This document shows positions 17,670 through 26,154 of a stretch of 64,000 nt of DNA, one piece after another (positions within the stretch are counted from its first letter, which is position 1; each line of letters starts with the position of its first letter). Both the position numbers and the translations under genes were made by a program. The notes beneath the pieces are model-generated. The model ran no database searches and was not told the origin of the DNA. It worked only from the letters and a program-made list of their open reading frames with translations. This DNA is from CATOSP01 sp965237775 (GTDB lineage Bacteria > Chloroflexota > Dehalococcoidia > Lucifugimonadales > UBA3495): contig OZ250155.1 of the NCBI GenBank assembly GCA_965237775.1, positions 930,001 to 994,000 on the forward strand, in the 5' to 3' direction.

Positions 17670-18899
17670 TTGACGCTGGTCATGACCCTGGGCCGCAAGG
17701 TCCAGGCATTCCGAGCGTTTCGCCACCGCGATTTCAGATGGTTTTGGCTCGGCGCCGTCGCTCAGTCCACGGGCATGGGGACCCAGTTCCTCATACTGAG
17801 TTGGTTCGTCTTAGAACTTACGGACTCGGCCTCGCGCATGGGATTCGCGATCTTCCTTTTTGGCATGACCGGCCTCGTGGTGGTCTCGTTCACGGGGACG
17901 TTTGCGGACCGGTTCGACCGCCGGAACGTGTGCATTTTTACGCAGGCCTTAGTTGGTCTTTTCCTGACCTGCCTGGCGGTCTTGGGGTCCACCGACCGTA
18001 TCGCCCTCTGGCACCTCTACGTTGGCGTCGTGCTCATGGCAAGTTCCTCGGCATTCAACGCGCCCGCCCGGGCGGCCCTGGTCCCCGACCTCGTGGACCG
18101 GGGGGATGTAATGAACGCGGTGGTGTTGAACGCCGCGGTGATGAATGCCGGGAGGGTAATCGGTCCCCTCGTCGGGGGTGCGGTGATCGAGTTCGCGGGC
18201 ATCGGTCCCGCCCTCTATATGGCTGCCGGTCTTTACGGCATCGCGAGTCTGACCCTGCTGATGGTGCGCCGTGTGCCCAGGACCGTTCCGGTCAGGAACA
18301 CATCCTTCTTAGCGGACCTTCTGACGGGTATTCGGTACTGTTGGTCTAATCCCGTGACCTTCACCGTAATCGCCATCGGGTTTATCTTCGGCTTTTTCGG
18401 GTTGCCGTATATCCTGGTAATGCCCGCTTTCGCCAGTCAGGTCCTGGAAGCGGACGCCAGTCACGTGGGGGTCCTTATGTCCGGTGCCGGGATCGGATCC
18501 TTGGTGGGCACTCTATTCCTCGCGTCATTGGGTGATTTCCGCCATAAGAACTGGCTTTTGCTAATTTGCATGTTCCTCTTCGGAATATCCCTATTCTGCC
18601 TCGCTTTGTCTCCCTGGTTTTGGCTCTCCTGGGTAATACTGTTGTTCCTTGGGTTGAGTGACATCTTCCCGATGGGCACCACCGTGTTGCAGCTATCCGT
18701 TCCACCCGAGTTGAGGGGCAGGGTGATGAGCCTGTGGATCATGACCGTGGCGTTTTCTATGATCGGCTCATTCCCGATGGCCCTGGTGGCGGACTATGCG
18801 AACTGGCCCACCGCATTCGCCGGGGGCTCCGCCATCTGTCTGATTGCTGGCCTGATTTTGGGTATATTGCGCCCCACGTTGCGCAGGTTGGCATTATAG
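17670..18899 (+). CDS. Major facilitator superfamily transporter, copy 2
   Basis: 409 residues, the same length as its upstream neighbour and clearly homologous along its whole length: FRHRDFRWFWLGAVAQ, TGTFADRFDRRNVC (motif A), IRYCWSNPVTFTVIAIGF and the C-terminal ILGILRPTLRR are shared. Start is TTG 17670 after TTGGAGTAACGA; an in-frame ATG four codons later is possible. Both copies keep motif A and show no internal stop, so both are probably functional. They could work separately or as a heterodimer; neither is proven. Confidence 0.88.
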   Translation: MTLVMTLGRKVQAFRAFRHRDFRWFWLGAVAQSTGMGTQFLILSWFVLELTDSASRMGFAIFLFGMTGLVVVSFTGTFADRFDRRNVCIFTQALVGLFLTCLAVLGSTDRIALWHLYVGVVLMASSSAFNAPARAALVPDLVDRGDVMNAVVLNAAVMNAGRVIGPLVGGAVIEFAGIGPALYMAAGLYGIASLTLLMVRRVPRTVPVRNTSFLADLLTGIRYCWSNPVTFTVIAIGFIFGFFGLPYILVMPAFASQVLEADASHVGVLMSGAGIGSLVGTLFLASLGDFRHKNWLLLICMFLFGISLFCLALSPWFWLSWVILLFLGLSDIFPMGTTVLQLSVPPELRGRVMSLWIMTVAFSMIGSFPMALVADYANWPTAFAGGSAICLIAGLILGILRPTLRRLAL

Positions 18900-18928
18900 G
18901 CTGACCCATTTCCTAAGGAGATTTCCTA

Positions 18929-19399
18929 ATGGACCTCCCCGCACATGAATACTTGGACCAGCGCGGGATTCCCTACCAGAAGCTCAGCTTCTCCCCGGAA
19001 ACGTCAAAAGGGGCGGCCAGTGTGGCCGGTGCCCTGGGGTACCAACCCGAGCAGATGGTCAAGACCCTGATCTTCGAGTCAGGCGCGGGAGAATGTGTGT
19101 TGGTGATGCTGGGAGGTGACAAAAACGCCGTCTCCGGCCACCTAAAGCGGGCCATCGGCAACCGGAATATCCGGTTGGCAGCCCCCGAGACGGTCTACAA
19201 CGTGACCGGCTACCAGATCGGATCGATCCCTCCCTTTCACTGGCAACCCACCGGTTTCCGGAGCTTCGTCGACGAAGTATTGATGCAAGAAGACGTGCTG
19301 GGAGTCGGCGGCGGGGTCTGGGGGGAAGAGATCATGATTACCCCGGCCCTGCTCGTGGAGGCCAGCGGAGCCACGGTGGTCAACCTATCCCGCAGGTAG
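18929..19399 (+). CDS. YbaK/EbsC-type aminoacyl-tRNA deacylase
   Basis: 156 residues, full length for the YbaK/ProX editing domain. Markers: the N-terminal region ending YQKLSFSPETSKGAASVAGAL, the conserved lysine in QMVKTLIFE (about 46), VLVMLGGDKNAVSGHLKRAIG and YQIGSIPPFHW. The family hydrolyses mischarged Cys-, Ala- or Ser-tRNAs in trans. ATG 18929 follows AAGGAGATTTCCTA. The stop codon TAG is made of the last two bases of a target duplication plus the first base of the MITE inserted here; before insertion the stop would have been TAA after the same final Arg, so the protein is unchanged. Confidence 0.85.
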   Translation: MDLPAHEYLDQRGIPYQKLSFSPETSKGAASVAGALGYQPEQMVKTLIFESGAGECVLVMLGGDKNAVSGHLKRAIGNRNIRLAAPETVYNVTGYQIGSIPPFHWQPTGFRSFVDEVLMQEDVLGVGGGVWGEEIMITPALLVEASGATVVNLSRR

Positions 19400-19753
19400 T
19401 AGCTGCTCAGAGATGACGACGCGGATTGGCTGAATCCTACGTCGGTCATCTCTATGATAATCCTATTAACAAGATGTCTCGCCGCAACCAGTCATTCCCG
19501 CGCAGGGAGACCTTTGAATAATCCCCTCTCCCTCCGGGAGAGGGTTAGGGTGAGGGCGTCCTCCGTATCTGGGCACACTCTGGATTCTCGCTTTCGCGGG
19601 AGCCGCGGAAGGTTACGCAAAGGTCTCCGAAGGCGGGAATCCAGAAATGCCGATGATATGGACAGTTGCTGGTTGCAAGGGTTTCTGGATTCCGGGTCAA
19701 GCCCGGAAAGACGGGCTGGGAGTAGGAAGGACACATCAAGTCTGAACAGTTAC
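19399..19753 (+). mobile_element. 355-bp MITE copy A with IS66-like termini
   Basis: Left end GTAGCTGCTCAGAG, right end (reverse complement) GTAACTGTTCAGAC, matching the tips of the IS66 copies in this window. Flanking 8-bp duplication CGCAGGTA (19391-19398) and CGCAGATA (19754-19761), 7 of 8 equal. It contains a 123-bp inner cassette (19506-19628) bounded by GGAGACCTTTG/CAAAGGTCTCC, holding CTCTCCCTCCGGGAGAG. The outer part includes the hairpin-forming ATTCCGGGTCAAGCCCGGAA. No coding capacity. Confidence 0.85.
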
Positions 19754-19774
19754 CGCAGATAAGCGGCAACCCTC

Positions 19775-19808
19775 ACGTGTTGACACGTAACGCCGTCCGG
19801 AGTCTAAT
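19775..19808 (+). promoter_or_regulatory. Probable sigma-70-type promoter with overlapping palindrome
   Basis: TTGACA (19780-19785), a 17-bp spacer and TCTAAT (19803-19808) lie 78 bp before the dioxygenase start. The palindrome ACGTGT-TG-ACACGT (19775-19788) overlaps the -35 box and would suit a repressor site. Assigned by pattern and position. Confidence 0.5.
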
Positions 19809-19885
19809 TTCAAATACTTGAGGATTTACGCCGCATACGGCGCTACCATACCCAACCCTTCAATCCGAAATCCAGGAGGCCGACT

Positions 19886-20881
19886 ATGGCCCAAATAGTA
19901 TTGGGACTTGGCAGCTCCCACAGTCCGCAACTTAGCACCCCTTCCGAGGGCTGGCTCGCCAGGGGCGAAAACGACCGGCGTCACCAACAGTTGGTGGGCA
20001 CCGACGGAATCGTCTCCGACTTCGAAGGGCTGCTCGAACGGGCAGATCTGGACCGTATCGCCAAGGAGATCACCCCGGAGAAAATGCTCCAACGCCACGA
20101 GCGCAACCAGAAGAGCATCACCCGGTTGACCAAGGCTCTCTACGAGGCCGACCTGGACGTCCTGGTGATGTTGGGCGACGATCAACAGGAATACCTCCTG
20201 GACGACAACATGCCCATGATATGCGTTTACTGGGGTGACCAGTTCAGCGTTCCCGGAAGGGAAGGCGACGCGGGAACGAACAACAACCCCTTGATCGGCT
20301 ACTCTATCGAGGACAGCGTGGTCCCGGCCAAGTCAGACCTGGGCCGCCACCTGATCGAATACCTGGTCGAGGCTGAATTCGACATCGGAAGCTCCAAGTT
20401 CCTCGACCCCAACAAGGGTGGAAGGGCGCGGGGAGGCATCGGCCACGCCTTCGGCTATGTATACCACCGGATCATGACCGACAAGATCATTCCCGCCGTG
20501 CCCATAATGGTCAACACCTACTACCCGCCCAACCAGCCGACCCCCAAACGCTGCTACGATCTTGGGCGCACTGTGAGAAGCGCTATTGAGGCTTGGCCCA
20601 CCAAGGCGCGGGTAGGCGTATTGGCCAGCGGCGGTCTCAGCCATTTCGTGGTGGATGAAGAACTGGACGAGATGGCCCTGGATGGCATGAAGGACAGAAG
20701 CGTGGCCAAACTGGGCAGGCTCCCCCGGGAGAAGATGCACTCGGGGAATTCTGAGATCAGGAACTGGATCGCGGCTACCGGAGCGACCGAACACCTGGAC
20801 ATGGAACTGGTCGATTACGTACCTTGCTACCGGTCCCCAGCCGGCACCGGCTGCGCCATGGGCTTCGCCATCTGGTCATAA
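19886..20881 (+). CDS. LigB-family (class III extradiol) dioxygenase
   Basis: 331 residues. The N-terminus MAQIVLGLGSSHSPQL carries the conserved His of the LigB fold, GGIGHAFGYVYHRIM a mid-protein His, and GVLASGGLSHFVVDEELD the later His/Glu region. This is the catalytic beta-type subunit of protocatechuate 4,5-dioxygenase-like enzymes, which use Fe(II) to open catechol-type rings. No alpha subunit (LigA) is adjacent, so it may work alone, as gallate-type enzymes do. ATG 19886 follows AGGAGGCCGACT. It is convergent with the class II aldolase at 20938, which could act in the same aromatic or sugar-acid route, but nothing proves this. Confidence 0.85.
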   Translation: MAQIVLGLGSSHSPQLSTPSEGWLARGENDRRHQQLVGTDGIVSDFEGLLERADLDRIAKEITPEKMLQRHERNQKSITRLTKALYEADLDVLVMLGDDQQEYLLDDNMPMICVYWGDQFSVPGREGDAGTNNNPLIGYSIEDSVVPAKSDLGRHLIEYLVEAEFDIGSSKFLDPNKGGRARGGIGHAFGYVYHRIMTDKIIPAVPIMVNTYYPPNQPTPKRCYDLGRTVRSAIEAWPTKARVGVLASGGLSHFVVDEELDEMALDGMKDRSVAKLGRLPREKMHSGNSEIRNWIAATGATEHLDMELVDYVPCYRSPAGTGCAMGFAIWS

Positions 20882-20937
20882 CCAGCCGGTCCCGGTCATT
20901 AACGGCTAACCACCGGCCACTGGAAACTGGCCACGAA

Positions 20938-21717
20938 TCACAGGTCGCGGGACGCGGAGACCACCCAGTAATTCCATATCCCGTCGCGTTGGGGCTCCCT
21001 GCCCTGTAGCACTTCCGAGAAATGGGGTAGCTCGTGGAGGGGAATGCGGTTGCCCATCTCCTCCACCAGCTCATCGGGCAGACGGGAGTGGTCCGGTCCC
21101 TCGGCGCAGTAGGCCAGGTAGTTCATTCTGGCCTGTTCCTCCAACTGCATCATGCTTGTCACGGACTCGGCGGCGGTGGCTCCAGTCGTTACCGCGCCGT
21201 GGCCCTGGAGCAGGACTATGTCCTCACTCCCCAGGTAACCCACCATCTCCATCCCCTCTTCGTCGCTCTGGATCGTCTTGGTATGGGGGAAGACCGGCAA
21301 AGGGAGGCGGACAAGCTGCGCCCCTTCCTGGCACATTGGGACCAGGGTCTGCCCCAACGCGCTCATCAGCACGGTGTACCTGGGGTGGACATGGACCACC
21401 GAATGGACTTCCGGCCTGGTCTTATAGATGCAGGAGTGGATTTTGACTTCGGAGCATTGGCTTAGGCCGGGCCGCGCCTGCACCAAGTATCCCTCGAGGT
21501 CGCACACTACCATGTCTTCGGGCCGCATCACGGCCAGCGCGTCCACCGCGTATTGACGGCCCTTCACCACAAACTTGTCCGGGTCTCCGGGGACCCTGAT
21601 GCTGACGTGGCCCAGGGCAGCCGTAACGCCCACAGCCAGCCCCACGTCGGAAAGGATTCGGTTGGCGATCGCCGTCTGGCGCATCGTGTCGTCAAGCTGA
21701 GAGACCATTTTGACCAT
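20938..21717 (-). CDS. Class II aldolase/adducin-family protein
   Basis: 259 residues, usual size. Zinc-site motifs: HVHPRYTVLMSA (HxH, about 108-110) and LQGHGAVTTG (about 179-188); the acid/base Glu is in QCSEVKIHSCIY. This family includes fuculose- and ribulose-phosphate aldolases/epimerases and decarboxylases acting on hydroxy-acids. ATG 21717 is close to AGGAGAAG; an alternative ATG at 21708 has better spacing. Transcribed alone, with a MITE-like palindrome just upstream. Confidence 0.85.
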   Translation of the reverse strand: MVKMVSQLDDTMRQTAIANRILSDVGLAVGVTAALGHVSIRVPGDPDKFVVKGRQYAVDALAVMRPEDMVVCDLEGYLVQARPGLSQCSEVKIHSCIYKTRPEVHSVVHVHPRYTVLMSALGQTLVPMCQEGAQLVRLPLPVFPHTKTIQSDEEGMEMVGYLGSEDIVLLQGHGAVTTGATAAESVTSMMQLEEQARMNYLAYCAEGPDHSRLPDELVEEMGNRIPLHELPHFSEVLQGREPQRDGIWNYWVVSASRDL

Positions 21718-21752
21718 CTTCTCCTGATGTGTGAGTGTCTGGCATTTACCCT

Positions 21753-21882
21753 AGGGTCTTTCGGTTATCGGCACAATTGTTTGAACTGTGATTCGAATGA
21801 TTAGGTGATTGCCATGATTCTCCAATCATGTAAATCATGGCATCAAAGAAATCATAGTTCAGACGAACAATCGAAAGGCCCT
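21753..21882 (-). repeat. ~130-bp palindromic MITE, second family, copy 1
   Basis: Imperfect terminal inverted repeat AGGGTCTTTCG / CGAAAGGCCCT. The interior is built from short TGATT and AATCA words with GAACTGTGATT near one end and a reverse copy near the other. Read on the minus strand it aligns along its whole length with 36842-36972. Sits between the divergent aldolase and SirB1-like genes. Confidence 0.75.
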
Positions 21883-22151
21883 GCATTCACCGGCCGCTCG
21901 CCCCAATATGGTGCCGGGTAGTCCCGCAGTCAACCCCGCTGATATGGCCCCAGGCCCTCGGCCTCATGTTTCGCGGACCTGCCTGGGTGAATCATGATGG
22001 GCGAATCAATCTGGGCGACATCCCTGTCCGCGATCGGCTCCCGTGTTTGCCAGCTCTCGCGTTTGGTAGAATGACATCGCATTCGAGTCACACCTACATC
22101 GCGCAGGGGCGCATGGCCGCCGCCATGCCGCAAATTGGAGAGCTCAGCCCC

Positions 22152-22955
22152 ATGGACCACCAGGAAGCATACCGCCAGTTCCTGGCCGCCACCGGACCGC
22201 CTGACGAAGATATCAACCTCGCCAGAGCGTCGCTGCTCATCGCCGCCTCAGAGTATCCAGACCTGGACGTTGACGCTCAGTTGGCCGCTCTCGACTCCTT
22301 GGCCGCCGCCGCCTCGGCGCGAATAGGCAATGACCGGGACCCCTTCTACGGCGTCAACAAACTGAGTGAGTATCTATTCGACGAAGTTGGACTGTCCGGC
22401 AACGACGACGACTATTACGATCCCCGCAACAGTTATCTCAACGACGTGCTCACCAGGCGCGTCGGCATCCCGATCACGTTATCCCTCGTATGTGTCCTGG
22501 TGGGAGACCGGGCCGGCATCCCATTGCAGGGCGTGGGAATGCCGGGCCATTTCCTGGTGTCACACAGGAACGAAGCCGGCCTTGTAATCGACCCCTTTCA
22601 CCGTGGAATCATGGTCTCCGAGGAAGAATGCGCCGAACGGCTTCAACAAGTAGCCGGGGCCAACGCGGAATGGGACGCCGGCTATTTGGACCCAGTGAGC
22701 AACCGCGAGTTTCTGGCCAGAATGCTGCGCAACCTCAAGGGCATATACCTTCAACGCCGCGACCACCCACGGGTCCTTTCAATCATTGATTTCCTGGTCG
22801 CTCTGGCTCCCGAAGCTCCGGGGGAAAGGCGTGACCGCGGCCTGATCCACTATCAATTGGACCATTTGGAAGAGGCCCTGGAGGACCTTCGGTTCTACCT
22901 GGGATCTACCCCTTCCGGCCCGCAACATGCGCCGGTGCAACGTCTGGTGGAGTAA
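22152..22955 (+). CDS. SirB1/transglutaminase-like protein, C-terminus cut by IS66
   Basis: About 267 residues from ATG 22152, chosen because GGAGAG precedes it by nine bases; upstream in-frame ATGs lack this. Family pattern: PDEDINLARASLLIAASEYPDL, NDVLTRRVGIPITLSLVCV, GIPLQGVGMPGHFLV (with the conserved His) and a C-terminal TPR-like region (LIHYQLDHLEEALEDLRFYL). Proteins of this type (YchA/SirB1) are widespread but biochemically unassigned. The IS66 at 22952 supplies the stop codon: the last residues are now QRLVE. Joining across the insertion restores QRLVDSILQQLS and a stop at about 24413. Eight residues are lost, so function may survive. Confidence 0.8.
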   Translation: MDHQEAYRQFLAATGPPDEDINLARASLLIAASEYPDLDVDAQLAALDSLAAAASARIGNDRDPFYGVNKLSEYLFDEVGLSGNDDDYYDPRNSYLNDVLTRRVGIPITLSLVCVLVGDRAGIPLQGVGMPGHFLVSHRNEAGLVIDPFHRGIMVSEEECAERLQQVAGANAEWDAGYLDPVSNREFLARMLRNLKGIYLQRRDHPRVLSIIDFLVALAPEAPGERRDRGLIHYQLDHLEEALEDLRFYLGSTPSGPQHAPVQRLVE

Positions 22956-24383
22956 GTGTTCAGAGTTGAGGGGAAGTGAGCAACTGGCGGCATGCGGTGA
23001 GGGGATTCAATCCTCGGGCGCGCCAGGTACCGAAGAGGGAAGCGAGAGCCATCTTGGTGTTGGTGCCCTGGGTTGAGCGGGTGCCGCCGCTGATCTTGCG
23101 GCTGGTCACCAGGTGACGAAGGCTCCTCTCGGCGGCGTTGTTTTCCGAGGGGACGGCCGGTTCGGCTACGAATACGAACAACTCCTTGATGAAGCGCTGG
23201 ATGCGCCGGCAGAGCTTGGCCTGGACTGCCCCTGGGTCATCAAGGAAGGGTCGGCAGCAGGCCAACAATTTCCGCTCCAACTCCAGTTGGGCCTGACGGC
23301 GTTTCCTTGCCTGAGGATGGGAGAACCGCTTGGCCTGGGCGTAGAGGTCATGCACTGCCGCCGCCCATCCGGCCAGCTTGGCGTCTGCTGGGTAGAGGGC
23401 CTTCAGGTCATGGATGTCCCGGAGCAGATGAGCCCAACACCGCTGCTTCAGGCCAGGGTAGTGGTTATAGGCAGCGTAGAAATCGCTGACCAACACCCCG
23501 CTGAAGGACTCCCCCAGCGCCTCGTCCACCACCTCCTTATTCCGGCCTCGGCGCAGGAAGTACCGCTCAGTGGGAGTGGAGAAGGTCCAGACATAGCCAT
23601 TGGCCCCCTCCTGGCGCCAGCCGGTCTCGTCGGCGTGCACCACCTGGCTGGTCCGGACTAGTTCCAGCACCTCGGCCACCGCCGGTTGGGCTTGCCGGGC
23701 CACGCCGTGGAGGACCTGGGTGATTCCCCCAACGCTCAAGCGCAACTGGTGGACGGTCTCCAGATACCATTGGATGGTCCGAAGGGGCAACCGGCCCTCT
23801 TCCCGCAGGCCAGCGATCAATGAGACCAAGTTGGCTCCCAACCGTCCCCGACCGATTACCCCACCGCCCAAGTCCGTCTTGGGGGTCCGGCGCCGTTCAC
23901 ATACTGGGCAGACCCGGGTCACGAAAACGTGCTCCGTGACCTCCACCGGAGCCACTGGGATATCGATGACTTCCCGAGTCCGCTGCGGCCAACCCCCAAC
24001 CAACCCGGTGCCACACTCCGGACAGGAGTCCAAGACATGTTCCACCTGGTGAGCCGCCACCGTGCGCCGACGGCTAAAGCCGTGGGGCCGGGGCTTTCTT
24101 GGCTCCTTCTTCTCGGCCGGCTCTGACTTTGCACCCGGTTTGTTGCCCGGCATTCCGGGCCGCCCTTTGCCCTTGAGACCCCCTTCCAACGCCGCTATCC
24201 GCCGCTGCAACTCGTCGATGACCGCCTGCTGCCGCGCAATCACCGCCAACAGCGCCTCCCGGCTGGCCGTCCTCAGGTCTACCTTGTTCTCCATCCTCCT
24301 GATTTAACATAACCGACGACCCGACGCACCGAACTTCCCAAGCAAGTTTTAACTAATCCATCCCCTCAACTCTGAACAGTTAC
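22952..24383 (-). mobile_element. IS66-family insertion sequence, copy 1 (1,432 bp)
   Basis: Termini GTAAGTGTTCAGAG and (reverse complement) GTAACTGTTCAGAG, continuing as GTTGAGGGG on both sides. Flanked by a perfect 8-bp duplication CTGGTGGA (22944-22951 and 24384-24391), as expected for IS66. It carries only the large transposase gene, no tnpA or tnpB. Compared with the copy at 41718-43149, the only difference I found is T at 23143 against C at 41909. It interrupts the end of the SirB1-like gene. Confidence 0.95.
22960..24294 (-). CDS. IS66-family transposase (TnpC type)
   Basis: 444 residues. An N-terminal leucine-rich helix (VIARQQAVIDELQRRIAALE), a basic Gly/Pro/Lys linker, a zinc-finger-like region with CPECGTGL and CPVCERRR, then the catalytic core: Asp in VVHADETGW, Asp in VLVSDFYAAYNHY and Glu in PSENNAAERSLR. 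The frame is intact and identical in protein sequence to the second copy, so the element is probably still or very recently active. The single-gene layout corresponds to the ISBst12-like subgroup. Confidence 0.95.
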   Translation of the reverse strand: MENKVDLRTASREALLAVIARQQAVIDELQRRIAALEGGLKGKGRPGMPGNKPGAKSEPAEKKEPRKPRPHGFSRRRTVAAHQVEHVLDSCPECGTGLVGGWPQRTREVIDIPVAPVEVTEHVFVTRVCPVCERRRTPKTDLGGGVIGRGRLGANLVSLIAGLREEGRLPLRTIQWYLETVHQLRLSVGGITQVLHGVARQAQPAVAEVLELVRTSQVVHADETGWRQEGANGYVWTFSTPTERYFLRRGRNKEVVDEALGESFSGVLVSDFYAAYNHYPGLKQRCWAHLLRDIHDLKALYPADAKLAGWAAAVHDLYAQAKRFSHPQARKRRQAQLELERKLLACCRPFLDDPGAVQAKLCRRIQRFIKELFVFVAEPAVPSENNAAERSLRHLVTSRKISGGTRSTQGTNTKMALASLFGTWRARGLNPLTACRQLLTSPQL

Positions 24384-24501
24384 CTGGTGGACTCCATCTT
24401 GCAACAGTTGTCTTGATCCCCTACCTGCATCATTCCGCGTTCGCCATTTGATTGGCCGACACGACAACACCCCGAATCAAAATTCAAGAACGGGAGGAGT
24501 C

Positions 24502-25350
24502 ATGCCCGACAATTCGCTACAGGGGAAAGTCGCCATAGTCACCGGCGCCGCCAGTCCAATTGGCCTCGGGCGCAACATGACCGAGGCCCTGGTAAGGGCT
24601 GGCGCTCGCGTCGCTATGCTGGACATAAACCAGGACTGGCTGGACGAGACTTCCAACGACATGCGGGAGATCGGAGGCGACGATTGTGTCATTTCTATCC
24701 GCGCCGACGTGACCAGCTCGGAGGACGCCGAATCCGCGATCAGCCAGACTATTTCCGAGCTAGGCGGCTTGCACATTCTGGTCAACAACGCGGGTACCAA
24801 CCCGAGGGCGGCTGGGCTGGGATCGGGCGCGAGAACTAACTTCTGGGAGACCTCTCCCGAAGCCTGGAGCCGGGTTGTGGCGGTAAATTTTAGCGGCCCG
24901 TTTTATATGGCCAGGGCAGCCGTCGGCCACCTGATAGCCCAGAAATGGGGCCGGATCATCGGCGTAACAACCAGCATGGATACCATGTGGCGCAGGCAGG
25001 CCTCCCCCTACGGCCCGTCCAAGGCCGGGCACGAGGCGCTAATGGCCGTGATGGCCCAGGAGTTGGAGGGCACCGGTGTAACCGTGAATGTGTTGGTGCC
25101 GGGCGGCGGGACCAACACCAACCTCATCGCCCCTGATCCGGACCTGGACCGTTCGGCCCTCATCCAGCCCAACGTTATGCAAGCGCCGGTGGTCTGGCTG
25201 GCGTCGGATGAATCGTCGGAACTTACAGGTAGACGAATCATCGGCTACTTCTGGGACCAAGAACTTTCCATCGAAGAGCGGCTGGAGAAAGCGGGCGCAC
25301 CCATAGCCTGGCCCCAACTTGGCCGACAAGCCATCTCCGGAGGCCGGTAA
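24502..25350 (+). CDS. Short-chain dehydrogenase/reductase
   Basis: 282 residues from ATG 24502 (GGGAGGAGTC upstream). Rossmann motif VTGAASPIGLG (about 12-22), Asp in MLDINQDW suggesting NAD(H) preference, NNAG (about 92-95), catalytic Ser in GVTTSMDTM and Tyr/Lys in SPYGPSKAGHE. A longer than usual loop (AAGLGSGARTNFWETSPEAW) follows NNAG. Substrate unknown. Its original upstream neighbour is the SirB1-like gene, now separated by IS66. Confidence 0.88.
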   Translation: MPDNSLQGKVAIVTGAASPIGLGRNMTEALVRAGARVAMLDINQDWLDETSNDMREIGGDDCVISIRADVTSSEDAESAISQTISELGGLHILVNNAGTNPRAAGLGSGARTNFWETSPEAWSRVVAVNFSGPFYMARAAVGHLIAQKWGRIIGVTTSMDTMWRRQASPYGPSKAGHEALMAVMAQELEGTGVTVNVLVPGGGTNTNLIAPDPDLDRSALIQPNVMQAPVVWLASDESSELTGRRIIGYFWDQELSIEERLEKAGAPIAWPQLGRQAISGGR

Positions 25351-26154
25351 GGACGTTTAGCGCTATGGCTCGAACTTAGCCCCTAAGTAGATTCGCGACA
25401 ATATCTCCCCGTTTTTGCCTGTTAGATCGGTCATTTGTAGCTTGTAAAGCAGCCTTCTGATAGGCGGCCGCCTCTTGTTCGACCTGGGAATTCTGATCAG
25501 AGGAATTCACGCGTAGGTAAAAATCCGTGAGCCTTTGCCCAACTTCTTTGGTGTTCAGTTGTAAACCGTCCTTCTCAACTGCCCGGTGTGTTTCTACCAA
25601 CAATGTAAACACATCCGCGTGCTTCCATACGCGAGACGACGGCTGGAACCCGCACTCGTCTACGAAACCCAAGACCCTTTTTGTTTCGGCTCTCACTTTA
25701 CCGGCATGAGGGAAGTCTTCGTTGTACATTTCAAGGAAGGTCTCGAGCTCGCTATCGCGATGGAAGTAGGTAGACATCACGGTCGTGACGTAACCAAGGA
25801 CGAACCTAGTATCTTCCATACTCCTAATTTCATTCGCAGTAAATACCCTATGTTTCGCGAAGAATTCGTCTTCGGCGATTTGCTCGGCAGTTGACTTAAA
25901 CTCCCCGTCGAATCGCGAATTGTGTAGCTCAATCGCACTTAAAGAATAGCCGGTGGAGTTGATTCTCTCGAATACACTTCGAATGTCTTTGTCATGCAAG
26001 GTCCCTAAGTCTCTTACTACAACATCATACTGCAAGAAATTCTCTTTCGCGTGCTCTGAGAGGTCCGCATAACTCGGTATTTGGCCTCCCAACTTGAGGT
26101 CGTCAGAGCCATTGAAATATTGGTACAAAGTGGTCACACGCTGTTGGCCATCTA

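Noticed and set aside
19492..19769. Small frames within the MITE copies (also near 31488-31799 and 45832-46074)
   Set aside because: They encode repetitive peptides because the MITE is repeated; frames differ between copies and none is conserved as protein.
20890..20937. Hairpin GGCCA...TGGCC between the dioxygenase and aldolase genes
   Set aside because: Only a 5-bp stem and no T-run; too weak for a terminator call.
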